A stretch of 64,000 nucleotides of DNA, from contig NZ_LWLS01000077.1 of NCBI RefSeq assembly GCF_001905095.1, positions 1-64,000 of the forward strand. Direction: 5' to 3'. Shown piece by piece: positions 33,577 to 43,391 of the stretch (positions are counted from its first letter, which is position 1; each line of letters starts with the position of its first letter). A program made the position numbers and the translations under genes. This DNA comes from Micromonospora sp. CB01531 (GTDB lineage: Bacteria; Actinomycetota; Actinomycetes; Mycobacteriales; Micromonosporaceae). The notes under the pieces were generated by a model. It made no database searches. It was given only the letters and a program-made list of their open reading frames with translations, and was not told where the DNA came from.

Positions 33577-34086
33577 ATGCGAGGGCTCGTGTCACACCGC
33601 GCCCTGTCCGCCGTACTGGGCGTGCTCGCCCTGGTCGGGGCGTTCATCCTGATGACCGCCACGCCGGCCCGCGCCGGGGAGAACGTCTTCGTCGAGGTCA
33701 CGCCGAATCCCGCGCAGGCCGGCACCCGGGTGAACATCCGGGCCAGTTGCGACAACGCGAACAACCGGCAGGCCGAGGTGAACTCGGACGCCTTCGGGCG
33801 GGTGATGCTCCGACCGGACAACGGCTTCCTCACCGGGGCGGTGACCATCCCGGCCAACAAGCAGGCCGGTGACTTCCCGGTCGACCTGCGCTGCTCCAAC
33901 GGGAACACCGCACAGACCGTGCTGACCGTGCTGAACATGGCCCAGCCCAGCAAGGGCCCGGCCACCGGCGGGGGCGGCACGGCGGGCGGCCGGGGCGCCG
34001 GCTCGCTGCTGCTGGTCGGCGGGCTGGTCGCGGTGGCGGTGGTGGCCGGCGTCGGCGCCCGCCGCAGGACCGGGTCGCGCTTCTGA
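33577..34086 (+). CDS. Secreted surface-anchored protein of unknown function (sortase partner)
   Basis: A 169-residue protein with a signal peptide (LSAVLGVLALVGAFILMTAT-PARA, cleavage near A32), a small beta-rich domain with two cysteines (C58 in RASCDN and C107 in LRCSNG), a Gly-rich spacer (GGGGTAGG) and a C-terminal hydrophobic segment ending in RRRTGSRF. This resembles a cell-wall sorting layout, but no clear LPxTG-type motif is present. A GGAGGGGGGA ribosome site precedes it. The class F sortase gene starts 12 bases after its stop, so the two are an operon and this protein is a candidate substrate. Confidence 0.8.
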   Translation: MRGLVSHRALSAVLGVLALVGAFILMTATPARAGENVFVEVTPNPAQAGTRVNIRASCDNANNRQAEVNSDAFGRVMLRPDNGFLTGAVTIPANKQAGDFPVDLRCSNGNTAQTVLTVLNMAQPSKGPATGGGGTAGGRGAGSLLLVGGLVAVAVVAGVGARRRTGSRF

Positions 34087-34098
34087 CGAGGTGCGGCC

Positions 34099-35349
34099 AT
34101 GGCAGGCCCACGGACCCGAGCCGGCCGGCAGCCGGACGCCCGGAACGACGGTCGCAGCACGCGGATCCGCGGCGACGGCCGCACCCCGGCGCCGCGGGAT
34201 GACGCCGGTGTCGCCGCCCTGACCGGCGCACCCGCGCCGGCCGGCCCCGGCGGACGCCCCACGGGGATCGACGGCAGGGGCCGCGGCCGGCGGATCCAGG
34301 GTGACGGCCGGGCCGCCCGGATCCGTCGGGACGGCCGCATGCCGCCGGCCCCCGGTCGCCGCGGCACCCGCATCCACGGCGACGGCCGCACCCGGCGGAT
34401 CGGCGGCCGACCGGCCCGCCTCGACGGCAGCCCGCGCATCCAGGGCGACGGCCGCACCCGGCGGATCGGCGGCGGCCGCGGCCGGCCCGTCCGGGGCGTG
34501 GGCCACGTGCGGAACGTCCGGCCGCAGGCGAACCGGGACGCCCGCGGGACCCGGCCCGGTACGGCCGGCCACGGGCTGCGGACCTCGCTTCGGCTGGTGA
34601 CCCGGGCCACCCGTCGGTTCGCCCGCACCGCCGGCCAGGCCGCCACGGCCAGCGTCGCCACCGCCGACCCGCGCGCCCGCATCGCGCCGGTCCGGCCCAC
34701 CCGCACCGCCGCTCGCTGGCGGTACGCGGCGCGGCGCGGCCCCGGCGCCCCGGTACTGGTGATCGGCACGCTGATGGTGCTGATCATCGCGATGCTCGGC
34801 GTGGAACGGGTGACCGGTGTCACCGTGCTGCCGGACCGGCTCTTTGCCGGGATACGGCCGCCGCCGAAGAAGTTCCCGGTGCTGGCGGCGAGCCCGCCGA
34901 CCGACATCGCGATCGGCAAGCTCGGCCTGCGTGCCCCGGTGCACCGGGTCGGCATCGCCGCCGACGGCAGCATCGCCGTACCCGCGCTGGAGCGGGCCGG
35001 CGAGGCCGGCTGGTACGACCAGGGACCGACCCCGGGGCAGAACGGCCCGGCGGTGATCGTCGGGCACGTCGACACCACCACCGGTCCCGCCGTCTTCCAC
35101 GATCTCAAGAAACTGGACGACGGCGACCGGGTCGAGGTGACCCGGGAGGACCGCTCGGTGGCCGTCTTCGAGGTCACCTCCGTGCAGCGGTACGGCAAGG
35201 AGCGGTTGCCGGTGAACGAGATCTTCGGCGACTTCAGCCAGCCGAACCTGCGCCTGATCACCTGCGGCGGCCGATGGGTGGGCGGCGCGACCGGTTACGC
35301 CGACAACCTGGTGGTCTACGCGTCGCTGGTCGAGGCGCGTGGCCCGTGA
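34099..35349 (+). CDS. Class F sortase with a long repetitive cytoplasmic N-terminus
   Basis: A 416-residue transpeptidase. Residues about 1-210 are Arg/Gly/Pro-rich with at least six copies of a motif like R-I-x-G-D-G-R. One membrane helix is at about 217-240 (VLVIGTLMVLIIAMLGVERV). The extracellular sortase domain follows (about 265-412), with the catalytic His in VIVGHVDTTTG, Cys in LRLITCGGRW and presumably the Arg in the last strands. Class F sortases of actinobacteria are usually about 200-250 residues, so the N-terminal part is unusually long. It follows the gene for a signal-peptide protein, its likely substrate. Confidence 0.9.
   Translation: MAGPRTRAGRQPDARNDGRSTRIRGDGRTPAPRDDAGVAALTGAPAPAGPGGRPTGIDGRGRGRRIQGDGRAARIRRDGRMPPAPGRRGTRIHGDGRTRRIGGRPARLDGSPRIQGDGRTRRIGGGRGRPVRGVGHVRNVRPQANRDARGTRPGTAGHGLRTSLRLVTRATRRFARTAGQAATASVATADPRARIAPVRPTRTAARWRYAARRGPGAPVLVIGTLMVLIIAMLGVERVTGVTVLPDRLFAGIRPPPKKFPVLAASPPTDIAIGKLGLRAPVHRVGIAADGSIAVPALERAGEAGWYDQGPTPGQNGPAVIVGHVDTTTGPAVFHDLKKLDDGDRVEVTREDRSVAVFEVTSVQRYGKERLPVNEIFGDFSQPNLRLITCGGRWVGGATGYADNLVVYASLVEARGP
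34370..34473 (+). repeat. Repeated 38-base unit in the sortase N-terminus
   Basis: Copies at 34370-34407 and 34436-34473, 66 bases apart, differ at one position. They encode RIHGDGRTRRIGG and RIQGDGRTRRIGG. More diverged versions of the same motif occur upstream from about 34150. Confidence 0.8.
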
Positions 35350-35369
35350 GCCCGGGCGCAGGGGCGGGC

Positions 35370-35440
35370 GGCCGGTGAACGGGCTCAGACGCGTGGCCGG
35401 TGACCGGGGCTCAGGCGCACGGCCGGAGAGCGGGCTCAGG
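35370..35440. repeat. Three imperfect tandem repeats of about 25 bases between convergent genes
   Basis: Units start at 35370, 35395 and 35421, each GGCCGG followed by a GGGCTCAG block (for example GGCCGGTGAACGGGCTCAG). The third unit contains the stop codon of the HNH gene. No clear hairpin terminator is seen here. Confidence 0.55.
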
Positions 35441-35975
35441 CGGCCTCGGGCTCGGGCTCGCGCAGGTCCAGCCAGTCCGCCCAGCGCGGGTCCGGCGCCC
35501 GGTGCCCGAGCACCCGCCACGCCGTCCCTTTCGGGGCCGCCGGCAGGCTGTGCAGCCGCCAGCCCAGCTCCGCCGGCGTCTTGTCCCCTTTGGTGTGGTT
35601 GCACCGGGCACAGGCGGCGACCACGTTCTCCCAGGCGTGCCGGCCGCCCCGGCTGCGCGGGAAGACGTGGTCGATGGTCTCGGCCGGACCGCGGCAGTAG
35701 GCGCACCGCCAGCCGTCCCGGGCGAAGATCGCGCGGCGGGAGAGCCCGACATGGGTGCGGTAGGGCACCCGGACGTAGCGGGTCAGCCGGACCACCGAGG
35801 GGACCGGGAGCGCGTTGCGGGCGCTGTGCAGGACGCCGTCGCCGTCCGCGACGCAGACGGCCTTGGCGGAGAGCACGAGGATCGCGGCGCGACGCACCGA
35901 CACGACACACAGCGGCTCGTAGGTGGCGTTGAGAACGAGTGCACCGGAGCCCGCCGTGGGTCGTATGTCAGGCAT
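35436..35975 (-). CDS. HNH endonuclease family protein
   Basis: A 179-residue protein. N-terminal part LVLNATYEPLCVVSVRRAAI is followed by the HNH zinc/metal module: C-x-x-C in CAYCRG (near 107), the H of ETIDHVFPRSRGG, the N of WENVVAACARCNHTKGD and a second C-x-x-C-N-H (CARCNH). This is the family of Rv2469c, common in actinobacteria and of unproven biological role. ATG 35975 is chosen because GGGAGG lies 9 bases upstream. The in-frame GTG at 35984 directly abuts that site. Confidence 0.88.
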   Translation of the reverse strand: MPDIRPTAGSGALVLNATYEPLCVVSVRRAAILVLSAKAVCVADGDGVLHSARNALPVPSVVRLTRYVRVPYRTHVGLSRRAIFARDGWRCAYCRGPAETIDHVFPRSRGGRHAWENVVAACARCNHTKGDKTPAELGWRLHSLPAAPKGTAWRVLGHRAPDPRWADWLDLREPEPEAA

Positions 35976-36251
35976 CGTGCTCACCCTCCCGGTCCAGCCG
36001 CTCCTGCCGCTGTTTGCGCCGGGGGGTGCCCCGCAGGCAGCGGGGAGCCGCACCGACGCCGGCCGGATCACCGACGTCCGCTGCGCCCATCGTCCCTGAT
36101 CGGACCCGCGATTGCACGTACTAATCCGGGGTACGCTCATGAACCTTTCGTGGCTGTGCCACGATGATCGGTTCACTGGGAAGTCGTGACGAGGCCCCCG
36201 TCCTGGTGGGTCAGCAGCGGGCGCCCAGGAGCCGTGCGGTACGAAAGCAGG

Positions 36252-37310
36252 GTGAGTACCGCCGACCTGATGCTCCGCGTTCTGGCCGCCGCGCCCGACC
36301 CCGGCCCAAGTCCGTCCGTCGACTGCCGGACCGACCCCCTGTGCAAGCAGGTACTGGAGCTGACCGGCTCAGTCTGGTTCGCCGAGGGCAGCTACTGGAT
36401 CGTCCTGAAGCCGCTGCGGATCATCCTGATCCTGCTGCTGGCCTTCGTCGCCCGCTGGGCGTTGCACCGGGCGATCGACCGGCTGGTCCGGACGACCAGC
36501 GAGACCGCGGTGCCCACCCTCCTCAAGCCGCTGCGCGAGCGGATCCCCAGCGCCGCGGCGAACCCGGAGGACTTCGTGCCGGAGCGGCGGCGGCAGCGCG
36601 CCGAGGCGATCGGCTCGGTGCTGCGCAGCATGGTCACCGCCTTCATCTTCGGCATCGCGCTGCTGATGGTGCTGAAGGAGTTCAGCTTCGACCTGGCCCC
36701 GCTGCTGGCCAGCGCGGGCATCGCCGGCGTCGCCCTCGGCTTCGGCGCGCAGAGCCTGGTCAAGGACCTGATCGCCGGCCTGTTCATGCTGATCGAGGAC
36801 CAGTACGGCGTCGGCGACACCGTCGACCTCGGCGAGGCGACCGGCGTGGTGGAGGCGGTGGGCCTGCGGGTCACCACGGTCCGGGACGGCCGGGGCGTGC
36901 TCTGGTACATCCGGAACGGCGAGATCGTCCGGGTCGGCAACAAGAGCCAGGGGTGGGCCCTGGTGGTGGTGGACCTGCCGATCGGCTTCGCCGGCACCGA
37001 GGAGGCCACCGCGGTGCTGCGTACGGCGGCCGCGTCGGTGGCGATGGACCCGGAGCTGGCACCCCAGATCGTCGAGCCGCCGGAGGTGCTCGGCGTCGAA
37101 CAGATGACCGTGGACGGGGCGGTGATCCGCACGGTGGTCAAGACGACCGCCGACGGGCAGTTCGCCGTCGGCCGCGAGCTGCGCCGCCGGCTGGCCGAGG
37201 CGCTGGAGAACTCCGGCATCACCGCCCGGATCGCGGCGGCCCGGCTCTATCCGGGCCTGCCGCCCAACCTCCCGACTCCCGGGGAGACCGGCACCGGCGG
37301 CGCGACCTGA
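36252..37310 (+). CDS. mscS: Small-conductance mechanosensitive channel (MscS family)
   Basis: About 352 residues. The pore helix and beta domain are clear: AGIAGVALGFGAQSLVKDLIAGLFMLIEDQYGVGDTVDLG (about 150-190), with Gly/Ala spacing typical of MscS TM3. Two earlier membrane segments are seen: IVLKPLRIILILLLAFVARW and SMVTAFIFGIALLMVLKEF. A cytosolic alpha-beta domain follows to about 340. The channel opens under membrane tension to release solutes on hypo-osmotic shock. The start is uncertain: GTG 36252 is used, with GTG 36186 and ATG 36270 possible. Confidence 0.9.
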   Translation: MSTADLMLRVLAAAPDPGPSPSVDCRTDPLCKQVLELTGSVWFAEGSYWIVLKPLRIILILLLAFVARWALHRAIDRLVRTTSETAVPTLLKPLRERIPSAAANPEDFVPERRRQRAEAIGSVLRSMVTAFIFGIALLMVLKEFSFDLAPLLASAGIAGVALGFGAQSLVKDLIAGLFMLIEDQYGVGDTVDLGEATGVVEAVGLRVTTVRDGRGVLWYIRNGEIVRVGNKSQGWALVVVDLPIGFAGTEEATAVLRTAAASVAMDPELAPQIVEPPEVLGVEQMTVDGAVIRTVVKTTADGQFAVGRELRRRLAEALENSGITARIAAARLYPGLPPNLPTPGETGTGGAT

Positions 37311-37462
37311 GGCCGGTCGCCACCCGGCCCCTGCTGGACCGGCGGTTGGCGGGGGTCGCGCGCCGTGCGGCCCCTCGGGTATCGTCCGATCGTTCAGTCG
37401 GAGATGCGACGATCAATCCGTTCACCCTAGCCAGTTGTCAGACGATCGGGCAGAATCCGGTA

Positions 37463-37486
37463 AGCACGCTCCGGTCGGAGCGTGCT
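37463..37486. other. Short perfect hairpin between mscS and the MFS gene
   Basis: AGCACGCTCC (37463-37472), loop GGTC, complement at 37477-37486. It lies 150 bases past mscS and 85 bases before the MFS start, without a T-run. It may be a terminator or an RNA element. Confidence 0.4.
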
Positions 37487-37571
37487 CGTGTCCTCGCTGA
37501 TCCGTAAACCTGACGACGGTTCCCGGTCGGTCCCACCATGAGTGGTCGGCCCGGGGACGATGGAGGCGACG

Positions 37572-38951
37572 GTGTCCGACGAGCGACCCGCCCAGGAGGG
37601 CTCGGCCACCTTCCGCGACGTGTTCAGCCAGCCGGAGTTCCGCGCTCTCTTCACCGCCAGCACTCTCTCCTGGGTCGGCGACTACCTGGCCAAAGCCGCC
37701 GTCACCGTCCTGGTCTACCGGGAGACCGACTCGGTGGCGCTCTCCGCCGCCGCGTTCGCGGCCAGCTACCTGCCCTGGCTGATCGGCGGCCCACTGCTCT
37801 CCGCGCTGGCCGAACGGCACCGGTACCGGCAGGTCATGGTGATCTGTGACGTCATCCGGATGGCGTTGATGGCACTGGTGGCCGTGCCGGTGATGCCCCC
37901 CTGGGCGATCCTCGCCCTGATCTTCGCCGCCACCCTGGCCAACCCGCCGAGCCAGGCCGCCCGGTCCGCGCTGACGCCGCACATCCTCACTGGCGACCGG
38001 CTGGTGCTGGGCCTGTCGGTCACCGCGAGCACCGCCCAGGCCGCCCAGGTCGTCGGCTACCTGCTCGGCGCGGCGATCGCCGCGATCGACCCCAACGTCG
38101 CCCTGCTGATCAACGCGGCCACCTTCGGCCTGTCGGCCGCCCTGTGCCGGTTCGGCCTCCGGGACCGGCCGCCCGCGATGACCGCCGCGCACCGCAGCCA
38201 CCTGCTGCGGGAGACCGGTGAGGGCTTCCGCATCGTCTTCGGTCAGCAGGTCCTGCGGGCCATCGCCGTGGTGGTGTTCAGTGCGGTGGTCTTCTCGATC
38301 GTGCCGGAGGGGCTGGCCGCCCCATGGGCCGCCGACCGGACCGACGGCGCGATGGACGCCGGCACCGCCCAGGCGGTGATCATGGCGGCCAACCCGATCG
38401 GCTACATCCTCGGCGGGCTGCTGATCAGCCGGCTCGTCGCCCCGGGCCGCCGGGTGGCGTTGATCCGCCCGCTGGCGGTCCTCGCCCCGGCGGCGCTCGT
38501 TCCCGCCCTGCTCGACCCGCCGCCGCTCCTGGTGGCGCTCCTCGCCGCCGGCTGCGGCTTCGCGGTGGGCGGGCTGCTGCCGGTGGCCAACGGTCTGTTC
38601 GTCCGCGCCCTGCCGGACGGCTACCGGGCCCGGGCGTTCGGCGTGATGGCCAGTGGGACGCAGATCACCCAGGGTGGGGCCGTGCTGGTCACCGGGGCGC
38701 TCGCAGAACGGTTCAGCATCCCCACGGTGGTGGGCGTGTGGAGTGCCGCCGGGGTGGGGCTGATGCTCCTGGCGGTGCTCACCTGGCCGCGCCCGGAGAC
38801 GGTGGCCGCGACCGTCGCGGCGGCCGAGGCCGATTCGGTCGCCCGGGACACCGCCGGCCCAGACCCGCACACCCCGGCCATGACGGGCACGCCCGGCGTG
38901 ATCGGCAACCGCTCCGGTGAGCACGGCCGGCGCCGGCACGCGGTGGGGTGA
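37572..38951 (+). CDS. MFS transporter
   Basis: A 459-residue major facilitator with about 12 hydrophobic segments. It starts FRDVFSQPEFRALFTASTLSWVGDYLAKAAVTVLVYRET, a pattern common to the enterobactin-exporter/multidrug-like MFS subgroup (S-x-x-G-D for motif near TM1). The cytoplasmic loop AERHRYRQVMVICDVIRM follows TM2. GTG 37572 has GGAGG 5 bases upstream. The C-terminal 50 residues are polar and probably cytosolic. Substrate unknown. It stands between mscS and glbO with no evident partner. Confidence 0.88.
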   Translation: MSDERPAQEGSATFRDVFSQPEFRALFTASTLSWVGDYLAKAAVTVLVYRETDSVALSAAAFAASYLPWLIGGPLLSALAERHRYRQVMVICDVIRMALMALVAVPVMPPWAILALIFAATLANPPSQAARSALTPHILTGDRLVLGLSVTASTAQAAQVVGYLLGAAIAAIDPNVALLINAATFGLSAALCRFGLRDRPPAMTAAHRSHLLRETGEGFRIVFGQQVLRAIAVVVFSAVVFSIVPEGLAAPWAADRTDGAMDAGTAQAVIMAANPIGYILGGLLISRLVAPGRRVALIRPLAVLAPAALVPALLDPPPLLVALLAAGCGFAVGGLLPVANGLFVRALPDGYRARAFGVMASGTQITQGGAVLVTGALAERFSIPTVVGVWSAAGVGLMLLAVLTWPRPETVAATVAAAEADSVARDTAGPDPHTPAMTGTPGVIGNRSGEHGRRRHAVG

Positions 38952-39013
38952 CCTGACTCCCGCCGGCCGGTGGGCGGGGCGGTTGCGCAGTCGGCACCTG
39001 GCAGGATGGAAGG

Positions 39014-39424
39014 GTGAATTCCCCAGGCGAGTCGATGACCCTCTTCGAGGCGGTCGGCGGCGAACCCACCTTCCGCAAGCTGGTGGACGAGTTCTACGCG
39101 GGTGTGGCCAATGACCCGCTGCTGCGCCCGATGTACCCGGAGGAGGACCTCGGCCCGGCGGCCGACCGGCTGACCCTGTTCCTCATGCAGTACTGGGGCG
39201 GCCCGCACACGTACTCGGAGCAGCGTGGCCACCCGCGACTGCGGATGCGGCACGCGCCGTTCCGGATCGGGGCGGCCGAGCGGGACGCCTGGCTGCGCCA
39301 CATGCGGCGCGCCGTGGACCGGCTGGACCTGCCGCCGGAGATCGCCGACGCGCTCTGGGACTACCTGGAGAGGGCCGCGTACTTCATGGTCAACGTGATG
39401 GAGGACCCGGCCGCCGGGGCCTGA
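39014..39424 (+). CDS. glbO: Truncated haemoglobin, group II (GlbO)
   Basis: A 136-residue 2-over-2 globin. The core [52 protein letters not shown] and DAWLRHM matches mycobacterial GlbO closely. The proximal haem His is in MRHAPFRI, the CD1-region Tyr is in the WGGPHTY segment, and the G8 Trp lies in DAWLRHM. Group II truncated globins bind oxygen tightly and are thought to handle O2, NO or peroxides. The start is GTG 39014, or possibly ATG 39035 at MTLFEAVGG. It lies near the HNH gene, as Rv2470 does beside Rv2469c. Confidence 0.95.
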   Translation: MNSPGESMTLFEAVGGEPTFRKLVDEFYAGVANDPLLRPMYPEEDLGPAADRLTLFLMQYWGGPHTYSEQRGHPRLRMRHAPFRIGAAERDAWLRHMRRAVDRLDLPPEIADALWDYLERAAYFMVNVMEDPAAGA

Positions 39425-39472
39425 CGGCAGCGGATCGCGCGGCGTCGGGGCCCGGGGGCCCCGGCAGCGCGG

Positions 39473-39988
39473 TCAGAGCAGGGCGCCCTCGTCGTGCAGC
39501 CAGTCCACGAAGGTGGCGGCCACCGCGGCGCCGCAGTCGAGCATCTCGACCAGCAGCGCGTCGTGGGTGCCGGCGCCGAGCGGGACCTGAAGCTCCGCGT
39601 AGATCGGGAGCTGGCCGCGCTCGGTCGGGTCGCCGATGTACGCCTTGCAGAACCGTCGAGTGTGGTTCCACTCGTTGACCACGCGGTAGGCGCGGTCGGC
39701 CCAGTCCGGCGGCACCGTCGCGTGTGGACGGGCCCGCATCACCAGGATCTCGTCGTCCGGCCCCTCCAGCGTGACCAGCACGGCGTGCCGCTCCCACATG
39801 GCCAGCAGGTTGCCGTCGCCGTCGGCCAGGTAACGCACGTCGAGCAGGTCGAGCGCGTCGCAGACCCGGCGGAGGGTGACCGGGGCGACGGTTGCCGGCA
39901 TGTCCGCGATCACGGGCCGCTCGGCGGCCGGGGTGTCGTCCCCCGGCTGACGGGGGGTCGGTGGTCCGACCCGGACGGTTTCCTCCAC
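39473..39988 (-). CDS. YbjN domain-containing protein
   Basis: A 171-residue protein with a YbjN (bacterial sensory transduction regulator-like) domain: VTLRRVCDALDLLDVRYLAD, LLAMWERHAVLVTLEG, DRAYRVVNEWNHTRRFCKAYI and AAVAATFVDWLHDEGALL. The VVNEWN-x-x-R-x-x-x-K-A pattern is the family hallmark. Its biochemical function is unknown, although enterobacterial YbjN affects stress and motility. The start is uncertain: GTG 39988 is used, with ATG 40057 (preceded by a GAGG) also possible. Confidence 0.78.
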   Translation of the reverse strand: MEETVRVGPPTPRQPGDDTPAAERPVIADMPATVAPVTLRRVCDALDLLDVRYLADGDGNLLAMWERHAVLVTLEGPDDEILVMRARPHATVPPDWADRAYRVVNEWNHTRRFCKAYIGDPTERGQLPIYAELQVPLGAGTHDALLVEMLDCGAAVAATFVDWLHDEGALL

Positions 39989-40188
39989 TGTGATCCCGGT
40001 TCGAGTTTCCGGATCGCCGCCACTGGCGGGACCTGGGCGCCATGACCACCACGGCATCGCTCGCGCACCTCACTCCCCAGCGGATCCAGCCGCCTACGGT
40101 GCGTTGGATCCGAGCATGGACGGTACCCGGACAGCCGGGCTGAAGCATCCCCCCAACGGACGCACCAAGCCGGAAGAATGATCAGGGG

Positions 40189-40857
40189 TCATCCGTTCGG
40201 ATGAGTGATTGTGGGCGTAAGGCTCAGTTCCGCCACCTTCCGCGACCAGGCCGCTCCGTACGGTCCGACCAGACCGACCCATCGGCCGGCAACGCGTACC
40301 CGGACGTCGCCGGTGCCGACGAAGCCCATCCGGACCAGCCCCTGCACCAACCGCTGCGGCACCTCCACCGGGGCGTCCGGCGCGTCGTCCGGAGTCACCA
40401 CCACGGCGACGTGGTCCAGCAACGCGTCCCGCAGCGCGCGCTGCCCCACCGCGCGGCCCGCCACGCCGTGCGTGGCCGCCTCGCGCAGCGCCCCGGCCGC
40501 CGCTGCGGCGATCCGGCGTACGTCCTCGGCGGCCAGGGACTCCACCGCCCGACTGGCCGGCGGCGGCAGCGGCCAGCGCCAGCCGTCGTCGCGACGCCGG
40601 GGCAGCGCGGCGCCCCCGGCCGACAGCTCGGCCAGCAGCTCCACGGCGGCGACGGTGACGTCACCCGGGGCCGTCCCGGTGACCGTGCGGACCACCAGGA
40701 CGCCCCACGGCAACCGGGCCCAGAGGGCGGTACGGCCGACGCCGGGCACCGGCCGGAGCCGGACCAGGGTGGCCGGGTCCAGCCGGACCAGCCGGGCCAG
40801 GAAGGCCCCCGCGTCGGCCACCCCGTCGAGCCCGTGCCCCGCCGCAGGCCCGGTCAT
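40189..40857 (-). CDS. Conserved actinobacterial protein of unknown function (Rv2474c position)
   Basis: A 222-residue protein without a domain I can name. Visible features are LARLVRLDPATLVRLRPVPG near the N-terminus, LWARLPWGVLVVRTVTG, an Ala-rich helix with VRRIAAAAAGALREAATHGV and a C-terminal region VRMGFVGTGDVRVRVAGRWVGLVGPYGAAW. By order relative to the thioesterase and ettA it corresponds to Rv2474c of M. tuberculosis. Its ATG overlaps the stop of a bridge frame that starts at the thioesterase stop. Confidence 0.7.
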   Translation of the reverse strand: MTGPAAGHGLDGVADAGAFLARLVRLDPATLVRLRPVPGVGRTALWARLPWGVLVVRTVTGTAPGDVTVAAVELLAELSAGGAALPRRRDDGWRWPLPPPASRAVESLAAEDVRRIAAAAAGALREAATHGVAGRAVGQRALRDALLDHVAVVVTPDDAPDAPVEVPQRLVQGLVRMGFVGTGDVRVRVAGRWVGLVGPYGAAWSRKVAELSLTPTITHPNG

Positions 40858-40970
40858 GCGAGCTCCTCGGTTCGCGACTGCGGGGCTCGCCGGACCGGCC
40901 CGCGCCGCCCGCTCACGCCGCCCCCTCGGCTCCCGGCCGCGGGGCGCGCGGAACCGCTCGGCGCGCTCAC
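40854..40970 (-). repeat. 38-codon bridge frame between the thioesterase and the next gene
   Basis: A GTG (40968-40970) overlapping the thioesterase stop as GTGA opens a frame (MSAPSGSARPAAGSRGGGVS and on). It ends in a TGA overlapping the next ATG (ATGA, 40854-40857). It holds a 23-base stretch (40869-40891) found with two changes at 27686-27708. A TGAGCGCGCCGAGCGG start resembles the TGAGCGAGCG elements. Confidence 0.55.
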
Positions 40971-41402
40971 TCCGCCACCCCCGGCGCGTACCGGAGCAGG
41001 AAGGCCCGCTCCTCCGGGGAGATCCGGCGGGGCCGCTGCGCCGCCAGGTCGAACGGGACGAGGACGGATCGGGCTCGGCTGGCCAGCACCTCGCCGTCGT
41101 ACAGCTCGTAGGCGACGGTGAACGAGGCGGCCCGCAGCTCCTCCACCCAGAGCTCGATCCGGACCGTCGGCGCCGCCTCCGCGGTGGCCCGGCCCAGCGC
41201 GTAGTCGACCGGGCGCAGGTAGTCGACCTCGTGCCGGCGGATGACCACCCCGTCGGCGAACGAGCCCACCCCCCACGCCCGGCCGCCGGCGAACATCAAC
41301 GCCACCCGCGCCTCCTCGTAGAGGGTGAGGAAGCGCGAGTTGTTGACGTGCCCGTACGCGTCCAGGTCGGACCAGCGCAGCGTGCAGTGGTAGACGAAGC
41401 GG

Positions 41403-41410
<8 letters not shown>
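40967..41410 (-). CDS. Acyl-CoA thioesterase (4HBT hot-dog fold)
   Basis: A 147-residue single hot-dog domain. LRWSDLDAYGHVNNSRFLTLYEEAR carries the catalytic Asp of the 4-hydroxybenzoyl-CoA thioesterase type (D in W-S-D-L-D-A-Y-G-H-V-N-N). It is the counterpart of Rv2475c. It hydrolyses acyl-CoA or acyl-ACP thioesters, substrate unknown. The GTG start at 41410 overlaps the ettA stop by 8 bases, so it is co-translated with ettA. Confidence 0.9.
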
Positions 41411-43079
<1,669 letters not shown>

Positions 43080-43391
43080 GGTGCGGGCTACCTCCGTCGG
43101 TTGCGTCTGGGTCGCGGGCACGGGCGCGGGTCGGCAGCTCCGCCCGCCGCCGCCGGCCGGAGCCGGCCACGCGCACGCCACCGTCAATCCTGACAGGTAC
43201 GGCCCGCTCCGCCCACATCACCCCGCCCCGAGCGACTGGTCGAGGTGCTTCTCGGGGGTTGTCTACAAGATCACGTCTGTGGTTCGGTTGGGGTGGGACG
43301 GGTACCTGACTCCGCACGGGGGAACAGATGCCGCAGATACGCTCAGTACGCTCATCGCGGTGGACCCGTCAGCACCCGGAGGTGGCCGATC
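43080..43391. promoter_or_regulatory. Divergent ettA / otsA intergenic region
   Basis: 312 bases without a gene. The otsA side holds a 9-base direct repeat, TACGCTCAG then TACGCTCAT (43338-43355), about 37 bases before the otsA GTG and overlapping the likely promoter, and a GGAGGTGG ribosome site at 43378. A TTGACGG on the minus strand near 43185 could belong to an ettA promoter. No hairpin riboswitch is evident. Confidence 0.35.
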
